Shown piece by piece: positions 41,909 through 50,899 of a stretch of 64,000 nt of DNA. The stretch covers positions 1-64,000 of the forward strand of contig CAZPHV010000014.1 of the NCBI GenBank assembly GCA_964586455.1, in the 5' to 3' direction. The DNA is from Aquimonas sp964586455. GTDB taxonomy: Bacteria; Pseudomonadota; Gammaproteobacteria; Xanthomonadales; Xanthomonadaceae. Positions within the stretch are counted from its first letter, which is position 1. Each line of letters starts with the position of its first letter. The translations under genes and the position numbers were made by a program. The notes beneath the pieces were generated by a model, which had not been told where the DNA came from, did no database searches, and saw only the letters and a list, made by a program, of their open reading frames with translations.

Positions 41909-42222
41909 GAGCGTTCTCCTTGGGGTTTCGAGGAACTCGCGATAGGTTCAGCAGGCCGCGTGCCAGCCTTTGAGAACGGGTAGAACTATTTGCAAATCAA
42001 TGCCTTGTAGATTCTTCATCGAGCCGTGATGTTGTCCTGCCTCGTGAAGCTTGCAAGGTTTACCGACCCGGGTCGTGCAGCTTGCAAGCGGATGGGTGAG
42101 ATCGATCCGTTGAGTGCCAAGGCCGAAACTCGCCCAGGTCAGAGTGGATGGGCGTTTGGGTCCGCTGTGTTTGCTGCAGTCTTGAAGCGCGACTGTGCTG
42201 TGTAGAGGCCACAGGTGTTGGC
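41909..42222. other. Spacer upstream of the DUF4398/OmpA pair
   Basis: No gene was seen in these 314 bases. It should contain the promoter of the DUF4398-OmpA pair (minus) and the 3' end region of the large TPR gene. It is less GC-rich than its surroundings around 41985-42060 and holds three TTGCAA palindromes, described separately. Confidence 0.6.
41988..42088. promoter_or_regulatory. Three phased TTGCAA palindromes, possible operator array
   Basis: ATTTGCAAAT (41988-41997), CTTGCAAG (42050-42057) and CTTGCAAG (42081-42088) have centres 61 and 31 bp apart. These are close to whole helical turns, so all sites would face the same side of DNA. The latter two lie in a 16-bp direct repeat TCGTG[A/C]AGCTTGCAAG (42042-42057 and 42073-42088, 15 of 16 identical). 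The cognate regulator is unknown. Confidence 0.45.
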
Positions 42223-45200
42223 TCACCGACTGCGCGCCAAGGACTCCAGTGCCGCGAGCACGCGCGCATCGCTGATCTCATCGCCGTTCCCGGTGAGCGT
42301 CAACGCAGCGATGCGCTCCAGCACGCGCTGCGCTTCGTCGTGCAGCTTCGGATCGTGCTCGGTCGCACGCAGCAGGGCCTTGGCGGCTGCTTCGAGGAAG
42401 GGCTGGGTCACCTCTTCGTTTTCGATCGGCGCACGCCGCAGCGCGGCACGCGCATGGGTGACGGCCTGCGCGATGTCGGCCGGATCGGTGGAGTCAGCCA
42501 GCGTCCAGGCCAGCGTGTTGTGGGCGGCGCGGCGTGCAGCACGCAGGATGTTGTGCGCTTCGAGGTAGGGCCAGTCGCCTACCTGCTCCAGCCGCTCCAG
42601 CACCTCGTGACACAGGCGCGCGTTCGCTTCGAACTGGCCGAGCTCCCAAGTGAGAAAGCGCAGGTGATCCAGCACATGGGCCCACAGACAGGGGTCGGGG
42701 TGTTGGGCCGCTTCGAGCAGGGCGCGCGCCTCGAGCGCGCTGTCGAGAGCGCTTCGGTGGTCGCCTGCCTGCGCGTACTGCCCGGCGGCGCCGATGTGGG
42801 CCTCGAAGCTGTCCACCGGGAACTCGACGGCCTCGGGCGCCTCGCTGAGCGCAAAAACGTCCAGCAGCGCACGCTGCGCTTCGTCCAGCATGCCCAAACC
42901 CTCGCGTAGCGCATCCGCGCGGCCGTGCTGTCGGCAGGCCCAGACCTTGTAAAGCTGCGCGTCGGCGATCTCGTCGTCGTCGAAGTCCTCGGCCCTCCAC
43001 GCCGGTTTGGCAGCGCCGAACAGCGCGCCCAGCACTCTTGGTAGGCGTGTTTTGGCGCTGCCCTGGCCGCGGGCGATCACGGTGTCGAAGTCGGCGATGG
43101 CCTCGTCCACGCGGCCCTGGGCCAGGGCGCCGAGGCCGCGCTCGTTGAGCAACCAGCCGAGCGCAAACTCGCTCTTGCCGCCAGCGGCCAGCAGGCGGTC
43201 GTACACCGCATACCGCGTCGCCAGCGGGATGAAGTCCGCGTTGTCCACCGAATGCCCCAGGGCGGCGATGCAGGCATCCACGTCGCGCAGGGCCCGCGGC
43301 ACATGGCGGAAGTATTTGCCGTGGTCCCAGGAGTTCTGCGCGGCGATCCGGCACACGGTCGCGCTGCGCAGTGGCAGCGGTACGTCATGCAGCATGTCGG
43401 CGTATTCGTGGGCGAAGCGCTCGGCCATTCGCGCCGTGATCAGCGCTTTCGGGATGCTGCGCAAGTGGATGGGGTCGCGGGCGAAGGCAGCGTCGGCAAT
43501 CTTCTGTGTGTACTTTTCGGCCGGAATGTCGAAGGGAAACAGGTGGTAGTGGGAGCCCGCGATCTCCGCCAGGATCAGTGGCTCGTCCCAGAACACCGCC
43601 CAGCAGATTTCGGCGCAGCACAGGTGCTCGCCGCGGTCGCTCAAGGCACGAAACTCGGGGCCGTGCACCGCCGTGAGCTGGGCCCACAGTGCATTGTCCG
43701 GGCACAGCGTGCGGGCGTGGGCGAACACTGTCTCATCGACCCGTCGGCCCGGCAGCTGGTGGATCAGCTCGAAGTTCAATTCCAGCGCGCGGCACAGCAT
43801 CTCCGGGGCCAGAAAGCGCTCGGGAATGCGGTTCTTGATGAACCAGGTGCTATGGGCCCAGGCCAGCGCCGTGAGGTAGAAGGTCTCGTCCTTGAAGCGG
43901 CCGGGCACGTGCTCGATGGCGAGGCTGCAGTGCCGTACCGCGTGCACGCACAATGCGTGGTCCACCCATTCGGCGGGCAGCGCGTTCGGCGGCACCTGGC
44001 GCTCCACCAGTTTCCGGCACAGCTCGGTGTCCAGCAGGTGCGCAGGCACGAGCGCTGGGTCGTAGCAGCCCGTGTCGGCACGCATCAGCAGTGACTTGCT
44101 TACCAGACGCGGCGGAATGTAGGCGAGGTTGTGCGCGCTGCGCTCAATCAGGTGGATCGCGAGCGCCTCGTCGAATACAGATTCCGGGAAGAACTCCGCC
44201 ACCCAGATCTGGGTCTTGTGGGGACAGCGTTCGACGGCCTCAACGCAGAACTCGCGGGTGAGAAATTCGCTCGGGATTGCGCGGAAGCTCTTTGCGTTGT
44301 CATAGGCTCGCGACAGCAGATAGCGATGCCAGTAGTCGGCATCACGCACCTCGGCGGGCAGGTCGGACAGCGTCTGCTGCTCCCAGTCCACGTGCGCAGG
44401 CAGCGGGTAGCGGAAGTCCGCGCCGTCCTCGCCTTCGAAGCTGCGCGTGTATTTCTGGTCGAGCCGGCCGGCCTTCTCGCGCAGGACTTCGGCGGCCGTG
44501 TGATCGCCCAACTTGTGGTGGGCCAGGCCTGCGAGCCACTGGTAGAGCGCGCTGCGGTAGGAGTGCTTGGCAGCCTGTACGAGATCGTCGCGGGCGGCTT
44601 CCAGCTGGCCGCAACGCAGCCGCGCTTCGCCGCGCACACGATAGGCCACGGCTCGGTTGGACTCGTCCCGGCACTGCTCGATGCTGTCACTGGCGACGAC
44701 GATGGCGCGCTCCCAGTGATGCAGACGCAGCAGGCACAGCGCGAGGTCGTCAGCGGCCTCGTTCTGTAGATGGCGCAGCTTCTCCGGCATCAGCGCGACA
44801 GCCCGCTCGGCGTAGGGGATTGCCTGTTCCAGCGCATCGGCCAGATACAGCGCTCGCGCGGCCTCGGCCCAGGCGGGCTGGTAGCCGGGCGACAGGGCGA
44901 TGGCGGCCTTGTAGTGCAGGAAGGCTTCCCGGTACTGCTTCTGCCGCAGATGGACGCGAGCCTGAGTCATCCGTGGCAGGCAGTCGGGGGAGAAGCCCTC
45001 GATGAAGACCGGCTCGTCGGCCGCCATCCGGCGGCCGAACTCGTCCAGCCGCCACAGCAGCTCGTGCGAGCCCCAGCACACAGGGCTGTAGCTGAGCTCG
45101 GATCGCAGCGCCTTGAGGTCGTCCTGCCAGGCGAACCAGCGCGGCGGGTCGGGCTCCTCGAAGTCGTTCTGTTCGCAGACGAGGTAGACCACGGTGTCTT

Positions 45201-45690
45201 CGTCCAGCGTGACCTCGCGCCAGTCGTGGAACCAGAAGAACGCATGCGGCGTACTGACGCGCCCCCGGAACCCGCTGTGCAAGTCCTCGTCGTCGGGCCC
45301 CGAGAAGGCCGCGAAGTGACGCGCGTGGATTCGCCCGCCGATTACACCGCAGTCTTCGTTGCTCAGGTGAAGGGCATCGCAGAACAGGTCGCCCAGTACA
45401 TGGAAATCCGGCAGGCCGCTACCCGAGAAGTGCAGATCGCCCATGACCACCAGCGACAGCGGAAGCTCATCGTGCTGCTGGGGAATGGCGCGCCATTGTT
45501 CGCTCGTGAGGTGGGTGTCGCCAGCGAAGTACACGCAGCGCTGGCGTTCGAAGCGGTAACGCTGGTAGTCGTCTTCCTCGTCGCCCCTGGCCAGGAACAG
45601 TGCGCGGTCGGCCTCACGCAGCGAGGCGGGCAACGTGTCCCAGATCTCGCTGAGCAACGCGATGCGATAGTTGGCGCTCGTTTCGTTCAT
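42223..45690 (-). CDS. Large TPR/helical-repeat protein with beta-solenoid-like N terminus
   Basis: The 1155-residue protein has no signal peptide or membrane segment. Residues about 40-160 have a solenoid-like strand rhythm (SLVVMGDLHFSGSGLPDFHVLGDLF, then GGRIHARHFAAFSG), resembling polymer-forming or leucine-poor beta-helix N termini. TPR-like units occur at about 240-390 (REAFLHYKAAIALSPGYQPAWAEAARAL). The middle, about 430-790, consists of degenerate helical repeats of the form P-x-x-x-x-x-x-x-[FL]-C-x-x-A-V-x-x-x...-V-P, resembling DUF4116-type repeats. More TPR-like helices fill the C terminus. ATG 45690 has AAGAAGG upstream and overlaps the stop of the 138-residue frame. It is probably a scaffold protein; no family name is certain. 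Confidence 0.8.
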   Translation of the reverse strand: MNETSANYRIALLSEIWDTLPASLREADRALFLARGDEEDDYQRYRFERQRCVYFAGDTHLTSEQWRAIPQQHDELPLSLVVMGDLHFSGSGLPDFHVLGDLFCDALHLSNEDCGVIGGRIHARHFAAFSGPDDEDLHSGFRGRVSTPHAFFWFHDWREVTLDEDTVVYLVCEQNDFEEPDPPRWFAWQDDLKALRSELSYSPVCWGSHELLWRLDEFGRRMAADEPVFIEGFSPDCLPRMTQARVHLRQKQYREAFLHYKAAIALSPGYQPAWAEAARALYLADALEQAIPYAERAVALMPEKLRHLQNEAADDLALCLLRLHHWERAIVVASDSIEQCRDESNRAVAYRVRGEARLRCGQLEAARDDLVQAAKHSYRSALYQWLAGLAHHKLGDHTAAEVLREKAGRLDQKYTRSFEGEDGADFRYPLPAHVDWEQQTLSDLPAEVRDADYWHRYLLSRAYDNAKSFRAIPSEFLTREFCVEAVERCPHKTQIWVAEFFPESVFDEALAIHLIERSAHNLAYIPPRLVSKSLLMRADTGCYDPALVPAHLLDTELCRKLVERQVPPNALPAEWVDHALCVHAVRHCSLAIEHVPGRFKDETFYLTALAWAHSTWFIKNRIPERFLAPEMLCRALELNFELIHQLPGRRVDETVFAHARTLCPDNALWAQLTAVHGPEFRALSDRGEHLCCAEICWAVFWDEPLILAEIAGSHYHLFPFDIPAEKYTQKIADAAFARDPIHLRSIPKALITARMAERFAHEYADMLHDVPLPLRSATVCRIAAQNSWDHGKYFRHVPRALRDVDACIAALGHSVDNADFIPLATRYAVYDRLLAAGGKSEFALGWLLNERGLGALAQGRVDEAIADFDTVIARGQGSAKTRLPRVLGALFGAAKPAWRAEDFDDDEIADAQLYKVWACRQHGRADALREGLGMLDEAQRALLDVFALSEAPEAVEFPVDSFEAHIGAAGQYAQAGDHRSALDSALEARALLEAAQHPDPCLWAHVLDHLRFLTWELGQFEANARLCHEVLERLEQVGDWPYLEAHNILRAARRAAHNTLAWTLADSTDPADIAQAVTHARAALRRAPIENEEVTQPFLEAAAKALLRATEHDPKLHDEAQRVLERIAALTLTGNGDEISDARVLAALESLARSR

Positions 45691-46103
45691 GAACCTTCTT
45701 GAGGGCGGCACAGCCGAGGCTGAGGTGGGCGGAGGCGGGTCGAGAGCCGCCAGGGAATGCATCCGCCCGGATGCCTCGGGCGAAACACGCTCTGGATCCG
45801 GCCAAAGCTCGCTCGCGGCGAGCGCTTGTTCCGGATCGCGCCTAGCCCGCGCGAGGTGGCGGGGCGATCAGGGCCGTCGGCGTCTTCGAGGGTCGCGCGG
45901 GGCGAGGGAGTGTCCTGTTCGGTTTGCAGTAGTGCCCACAGTCGTTGCTTCTGCTGCACCGTGCCGGAGGGCGCGGTCAGACGCGATGCCACGCACTGCC
46001 GCCAAAAGGCATCGCGCGGCTGCCAGCCCTCAAGAAGGGTCGTGAGACCCTCGATGTCTTCTGCCTCGATGAGCGGGCGGAGCTGTTCCTTCAGCGGGTG
46101 CAT
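45687..46103 (-). CDS. Small hypothetical protein coupled to the large TPR gene
   Basis: The 138-residue frame has a believable helical N-terminal half (MHPLKEQLRPLIEAEDIEGL, then RDAFWRQCVASRLTAPSG and QKQRLWALLQTEQ). After about residue 70 it is Arg/Pro-rich, low in hydrophobics, and carries a nested DNA inverted repeat (45795-45837), so the 3' half may not be genuine coding sequence. Its stop overlaps the ATG of the 1155-residue gene (ATGA), which argues for translation through to the end. The N-terminal part resembles the helical-repeat style of its neighbour. Function is unknown. Confidence 0.45.
   Translation of the reverse strand: MHPLKEQLRPLIEAEDIEGLTTLLEGWQPRDAFWRQCVASRLTAPSGTVQQKQRLWALLQTEQDTPSPRATLEDADGPDRPATSRGLGAIRNKRSPRASFGRIQSVFRPRHPGGCIPWRLSTRLRPPQPRLCRPQEGS
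45795..45837. repeat. Nested inverted repeat inside the small ORF
   Basis: GATCCGG (45795-45801) pairs with CCGGATC (45831-45837). Inside it, GCTCGC (45807-45812) pairs with GCGAGC (45818-45823), so two stems are nested. It lies about 105-147 bp upstream of the start of the large TPR gene. Confidence 0.7.
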
Positions 46104-46145
46104 AGGTGGAGTGCCCTGGTTCCGGACGGTGACGGGATGAACGGA

Positions 46146-46703
46146 TCAGGGACGCCAGTTCGCATGCTGCTCCCAGAACGCCACGCTGCGCCGGTAGGCC
46201 GCGCGGTCCAGCGGCACGCCGGAGCCGCCTTCTTCCACGCCCAGCGCGTTGCGCATCATGGTGATCGGCACCATCGGGATTTCCTCCGGCTCCATTGTGT
46301 AAAGACAACCGACGATGCCCCAGTCGGCGTCGATGCTCGTACCTTCCTTCGCGATTTGTTCGCGGCTGTACAGAATCGGTACCAGGTAGTTCGCGACCGG
46401 CGGTTCGATGCCTTCGAACCAGCGCACCAGCACGCCCAGCTCGTCCTTGGTGCGCGCCTCGTAGGCACTGCGCAGGCGGTGCCGGTTGTCGTCGGTGATC
46501 GCGATCACCGAGCAGCGCGTGCGAGTCCAGTTGCGGTGCACGTGCAGTTGGCAGAAGGGCGCGTAACCCTCGATACGTTTGAACGGCGCGTGCGTGTTCA
46601 AGTGCTCGACGAACTGCTCGGGCGTGCAGTCCTGGATGGCGGTGACGCGGCGATCGCGCGGGAACAGCCGCGCGCGGGCGAACTCGGTGAGGGCGATGGA
46701 CAT
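46146..46703 (-). CDS. DUF3228 family protein
   Basis: The 185-residue cytoplasmic protein is of the DUF3228 family. Characteristic stretches are IALTEFARARLFPR, IQDCTPEQFVEHLN, KRIEGYAPFCQLHVHRNWT, ITDDNRHRLRSAYEAR, LVPILYSREQIAKEG, DADWGIVGCL and the highly conserved ITMMRNALGVEEGGSGVPLD. Length and order match the family along its whole length. Function is unknown. It lies 42 bp upstream of the small 138-residue frame on the same strand and may be the first gene of that transcript. Confidence 0.88.
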   Translation of the reverse strand: MSIALTEFARARLFPRDRRVTAIQDCTPEQFVEHLNTHAPFKRIEGYAPFCQLHVHRNWTRTRCSVIAITDDNRHRLRSAYEARTKDELGVLVRWFEGIEPPVANYLVPILYSREQIAKEGTSIDADWGIVGCLYTMEPEEIPMVPITMMRNALGVEEGGSGVPLDRAAYRRSVAFWEQHANWRP

Positions 46704-47270
46704 GCCGTGGCCTGAGCTGGGGGCGGGGAGGGCCTTATAGCAGACTGCCGCCGCCCTTCAACTCAGGTTGAGGAAAGGCTGCAGGCGCTCGCCTTCGAGC
46801 TCATCGGCGCTTGCGCGTTCGCCCGGAAGGCCCGCGCACACCGGCGAAAACGCCGGGCGAGCTTTCGCTGCGGCGTGCGAACTGCTGCGTCTGCTTGGCT
46901 GCTATTGCGTGTGGGGGGCTCGCGCCCTGTGTCGTCTGCGGAGGTGCTTGATGGGTCGCGCGGCAGCACGCCACGGGCGGGCATTCGCGGGCGTGGTCGC
47001 CATGGCGCACGCCGTGGCAACTTTCGGCTTTGAGTCCGGTCGAGCACAGGCTGTGGCGTCGGCTACCACCAGCGTGTCCGACTGTGTTGGCCGAGCGGCC
47101 GATCTGCCTGCGAGGTTCTCTACCCGTTGATCCTTGGCCGAGACCCCGTTGGGTCGTGAACCGTTGAAAAACTGTTCTCGCGCAGTCAAATGTTCACTTC
47201 GATCCCGAAGCCCAACAGGCTGCTAGTCTGAAGCCAGCCCCCTGCATGTTCTCTCGATCGGAATCTGCCC
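46704..47270. other. Non-coding spacer between DUF3228 and DUF2845 genes
   Basis: These 567 bases between divergent genes hold open frames on both strands, but they have skewed composition, no recognisable motif and no good ribosome-binding site. A short hairpin (CCGGCG/CGCCGG with AAAA loop, 46841-46856) is the only clear structure. I see no supported gene. Confidence 0.5.
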
Positions 47271-47846
47271 ATGTCCAGTGTCTGGATTCGCGCTCTCGTT
47301 CTCTCCAGTCTTGCGTCGCTTGCAGCACCCGCCCTGGGCCTCGACATGAAGCGCTGCAATGGCCGCGTCCTGCGCGTGGGGGACTGGGCGACCCAGGCCG
47401 AGGCGCTGTGCGGAGAGCCCTACTACGTCGACCGCTGGCAGGAGCTGCTGTACGCGGATATTGACCCGCGCCGCAGCCTGCGTCAGCGCATCGACTGGAG
47501 CGAGGCCTACTTCGATCCTGGTCAGGGTCAGCAGCTGTTTCGCGTGCGCTCGCGTCAGGGGCAGATCGTGGCCATCGACACCCTCCTGCAGCGCGGCGGC
47601 CCGACGCGTGCCGGCGATTGCACGCTGGCGACGCTGAAGCGCCGACAGCCGGTGGGCGAAGTGGTGTATCGCTGCGGACTGCCCGCCCAGCGCATTGATC
47701 TCGGAGTGGCTGTAGTCGACAGCCGTGAACGCATCGAGGAAGCCCACGACCTGCGCCATGAGCAATGGCTGTATCCGGCGTCTGCCGGTCAAACCCTGGT
47801 GGTCGAGGTGCGTGAGGGGCGGCTGTTGGGGGCCGCGTTGCGATAG
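47271..47846 (+). CDS. Exported DUF2845 protein with duplicated domain
   Basis: The 191-residue protein has a signal peptide (WIRALVLSSLASLAAPALG). Two DUF2845-type units follow: MKRCNGRVLRVGDWATQAEALCGEPYYVD and DCTLATLKRRQPVGEVVYRCGLPAQRID. Each has the pattern C-x(8-14)-G-[DE]-x(5-8)-CG-x-P. The Cys of each unit are likely paired in the periplasm. Between the units are strands (QLFRVRSRQGQIVAIDTLL). Function is unknown. ATG 47271 begins the signal; a strong hairpin follows the stop codon. Confidence 0.82.
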   Translation: MSSVWIRALVLSSLASLAAPALGLDMKRCNGRVLRVGDWATQAEALCGEPYYVDRWQELLYADIDPRRSLRQRIDWSEAYFDPGQGQQLFRVRSRQGQIVAIDTLLQRGGPTRAGDCTLATLKRRQPVGEVVYRCGLPAQRIDLGVAVVDSRERIEEAHDLRHEQWLYPASAGQTLVVEVREGRLLGAALR

Positions 47847-48185
47847 AGCCCGCTGCGACCCCGGTCGCAGCGGTACGTTCTGCGGGCAATGCGCCCTGGG
47901 CAGAGCCATCGCTTACCCACCTTCGACTTGCTGAGCTGCTGGGCGTTTCTGCAGGGCAGCCAGCGCACAGGGGTTTCGAGAAGCCTGGCCCGGCCCGGCG
48001 TGTCGTCAAGCGCGGGCAACGCTCCCGACTCGGCGCTGTATGCCCCCTGCTGATCGCGCGCGTGTCGTCACGGTTCGCGGAGGATCTGCAGCCGATGAGA
48101 CGTTTGCCCTTCGCGTTTCGTCATCCCGCCCAGGTGCGCCGTTTTCGGCGCGAGGCTGGTTGTGGCGCCATTCGAGGGTTGAGCG
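47847..48185. other. Spacer after DUF2845, with terminator-like hairpin, otherwise empty
   Basis: Apart from the hairpin at 47850-47873, these 339 bases show no supported gene. Short frames on both strands are Arg/Pro-rich without motifs. Confidence 0.5.
47850..47873 (+). terminator. Terminator-like hairpin after DUF2845
   Basis: CCGCTGCGACC (47850-47860) is complementary to GGTCGCAGCGG (47863-47873) with CC between, so the stem is 10 bp with a CCCG loop. It starts 3 bp after the stop codon. No T-run follows, so its strength as an intrinsic terminator is uncertain. Confidence 0.55.
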
Positions 48186-48855
48186 ATGAACCGACGAACG
48201 TCCTGGGCGATAGCCGCGCTGCTATTGGCATCGGCCTTGGATGCGCGTGCCGCAGTGTTTTTCGTCAACAGTGGAACAGAACTGCGCGCCGCGCTCGCGC
48301 ACATGGGTTCCTCCTTTGACCCGGCGCCGAACGAGATCCGTCTGACCCAGCGCGTGTTCCTCACAGGCACCCAAGCCTTCGCGGTGCTGGTGTCCGGTCC
48401 GACCGGCGACACCGTCGTCAGCGGCGGCTGGGCCAGTGCGGGGGCCACACCCTGTGGCGTACAGACTCCCGATGCCCGTCTGACCAGACTCGACGCGCAA
48501 GGCACCTCGGAAGTGCTCAGCATTCGCCGCAACAGCGTGAGCAACAACGCCACGCCCCGCATCCGCGTCAGCAACCTGACGATCCGCAACGGCAGCTCGG
48601 TGAGCCAGTCCGCAGGGCTTAGCGTGTAACGGCTTTGGCAGCATCGAGGTCGACAGCGTCATCCTGCACGGCCATCGCACGCCGGAAGCGCAGTTCATCA
48701 ATGGCGTGGCGATGACGCTCGATTCCACCAGCAGCGACATTCGCCTGCGTAACGCGCTGCTCTACGACGACGCCGGAAACTTCACCGGCGGGTTCGCGTT
48801 GTCCAGCGTGCTGTTCACTTCGCTGAGCTGCGCGGCCTTGGTACTTCGTGACTGA
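48186..48855 (+). pseudogene. Frameshifted secreted beta-helix protein
   Basis: The first frame (48186-48629) encodes a signal peptide (SWAIAALLLASALDARA-A) and beta-helix-like sequence (FFVNSGTELRAALAHMG, VSGPTGDTVVSGGWAS, PRIRVSNLTIRNGSSV), then stops. The same style continues without a break in the +1 frame from about 48619: ACNGFGSIEVDSVILHGHR, then DIRLRNALLYDDAGNFTGGF, ending with TGA at 48853-48855. So one gene of about 220 residues is split by a 1-nt deletion or 2-nt insertion near 48600-48625. It may be a genuine pseudogene or a base-calling error. The restored protein lacks the FxDGFE tail. Confidence 0.72.
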
Positions 48856-49132
48856 CGCGATCCGCCGCAGGTGCGAAGCACAAGAGTGTGCAGGTGACGC
48901 GGAACGGCTCGGCGCAGCACGACCAAGCGTTCCTGCGCTCCGTGGCGCCCACCGCTCGGTGGCTGGATCGAATTCGTGCGGGCGTACCGCTTGACGTCGA
49001 TTCAAGGCGGAGCTTCGTCGATCCCTTCGCGAAGCTTGAGTGCCGGACGCATGAGCCCCCTGCTATCCTCCAAGACCGTCCTGCGGCAGCTGTTTCGCTG
49101 CTGTCGGCAGCGCTGATGCAAAAGGAACCCGC

Positions 49133-50779
49133 ATGATCAAATCGACACTGTCCAGCCGCCTTGTGCGCGGGGGCGCAAGCCTCGTCGCGCTCATCGGCAG
49201 CGTGATGATTTTGGTCGCGCCCGCGTTCGCCGGCATCGGCGACTGGCAGCTGCCCGCTGGTCATTACGTGCCCTCGAAGATGCCGATGACCGTCGTGCAC
49301 CCGCGCAACGCGCAGGCGGCATCGTGGGCCTTCGCGAAGAACGCGCACCCCGGCATCCGCTGGGAGATCCCGATCGTGGTCCAGGGCGGGGCATGGCCGT
49401 TTCGCTACGAGATCGTCAACGATGGCGGTGCGAACGGGCTGGCGATCGGGGGCGAGCTGGCGCGCAGCGTGGATCGCGGCTTCGTCATCCACCAAAGAAC
49501 ACCCGAGTACGGCCGGCTGTGGTGGAACTCGCCGGTGGCCGGCAGCTATTCGCTGCTGGTGCGCGTGCATGACCAGGGCGGGGCGCATGTCGATGTGCCG
49601 ATCTCGCTCACGGTCGGCACCGCTGGCTGGGTGTTCGTCGATGCCAATGCCGGCAACGACACCACCGGCAATGGCACCGTGTCGGCTCCGTTCCGCAGCA
49701 TCCAGCGTATCCACGACGGGGGTATGGCCTTCGCCGATCATCGCGTCTATCTCAGCGGTGTCGTTGCGATGGATGGCAACCATCCGAGCGGCGACCTCGG
49801 CATCAATCGCACCGACTTCCGGCAGACTCCGGCGGTGTGGGTCGGCAAGCCAGGCGGTAACGCCGTGCTGGAGGCCTACGAGGGCCGGATCAGTCTGACC
49901 GCGCCGGACTTCTACATGGCGAACCTGGAGCATCGCCATCGGGTGGACTTTGTGCAGGACCATGGCAGCTACATCCACATGATCACGGCCTGGGGCAACA
50001 GCTCGCGCCTGACCCTGCACGACGTGCACTTCAGTCGCTTTCAGGGCCGCCCGGTCAACGCCGACCTGGGCAACTCCTCGATCATCATGTTCACCGATCA
50101 GGGCAGCCCGCGGAACCATGTCGCCATCGTCAACAACCGGATCAGCGGCGACAACGGCATCTTCACCAGCACCTACCAACTGCACTATTCGGTGATCGAG
50201 AACAATCGGGCCGTGAACGCCCGCTTCGTCACCGGCGAGGCCTCGACCTGGGCGGTGTTCTGGATCAAGCGCACCAACGAGTGGGTCAGCGTGCGCGGCA
50301 ACGAATTCTGGGACGGCAACGTCTGGGGTTCGCCCGGCAACCTCAGTGCGGCGCTGGGCATGGACGCGGCGCGCAACATCGAGTTCGCCTACAACACCGT
50401 CTTTACACCCTACGACGGCGCCGGCGACCGCCACGGCGCGATCAAGCTGTTCACCTACTCCAACCAGCCGAACTACGTCTGGACGCCGGCCACGCCGGTG
50501 TGGCTGTACCGCAACTCGCTACGCCACCGCCTGAATTACGAGGGCGACAACCTGGTCAACATGCCCAACGGCAACGTCATCACCGAGCGCAATGTGCTGG
50601 CTCCACGGGCCTGGCCCAGCCATGCCTTCCTGCTCAACACCGACAACCTGGATTCCGCGAGCTACTTCGACGCCTCGATGAAACTGACCGGCGCCTCGCG
50701 TGGTTCCTATCTCGGACGCTACGGTGCCGAGGTCGCCGTTCGGCTGGCTGATTCCATTTTCGCAGACGGTTTTGAGTGA
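49133..50779 (+). CDS. Secreted right-handed beta-helix protein with C-terminal FADGFE tag
   Basis: The 548-residue protein has a signal peptide (GASLVALIGSVMILVAPAFA-G). An N-terminal beta-sandwich of about 145 residues (RWEIPIVVQGGAWPFRYEIV, SYSLLVRVHDQGGAHVDVPISL) is followed by a parallel beta-helix. The helix starts WVFVDANAGNDTTGNGTVSAPFRSIQRI and contains repeated N-x-[IV]-x-x-N rungs (AIVNNRISGDNGIF, SVIENNRAVNARF, NIEFAYNTVFTPYDG). The last residues are SIFADGFE, directly before the stop. AAGGA precedes the ATG by 7 bases, below an imperfect stem at 49081-49110. A polysaccharide-lyase or adhesin role is possible, but no catalytic set was identified. Confidence 0.85.
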   Translation: MIKSTLSSRLVRGGASLVALIGSVMILVAPAFAGIGDWQLPAGHYVPSKMPMTVVHPRNAQAASWAFAKNAHPGIRWEIPIVVQGGAWPFRYEIVNDGGANGLAIGGELARSVDRGFVIHQRTPEYGRLWWNSPVAGSYSLLVRVHDQGGAHVDVPISLTVGTAGWVFVDANAGNDTTGNGTVSAPFRSIQRIHDGGMAFADHRVYLSGVVAMDGNHPSGDLGINRTDFRQTPAVWVGKPGGNAVLEAYEGRISLTAPDFYMANLEHRHRVDFVQDHGSYIHMITAWGNSSRLTLHDVHFSRFQGRPVNADLGNSSIIMFTDQGSPRNHVAIVNNRISGDNGIFTSTYQLHYSVIENNRAVNARFVTGEASTWAVFWIKRTNEWVSVRGNEFWDGNVWGSPGNLSAALGMDAARNIEFAYNTVFTPYDGAGDRHGAIKLFTYSNQPNYVWTPATPVWLYRNSLRHRLNYEGDNLVNMPNGNVITERNVLAPRAWPSHAFLLNTDNLDSASYFDASMKLTGASRGSYLGRYGAEVAVRLADSIFADGFE

Positions 50780-50899
50780 AGTGGGGGGAGCGGAGGCTGG
50801 GCTCTGATGCGGACCTGCCCGTGTACGTCCCCTCCCGTCAGGACATGCGGACGCCGCAATCGGGCTATAGCGTGACCAGACAAGCTCATCAGAGTGCAC

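Noticed and set aside
46768..47130. Plus-strand frame of 120 codons between DUF3228 and DUF2845
   Set aside because: It is Arg/Ala/Cys-rich with no motif or Shine-Dalgarno, and an equally long minus-strand frame overlaps it. It is not supported as a gene.
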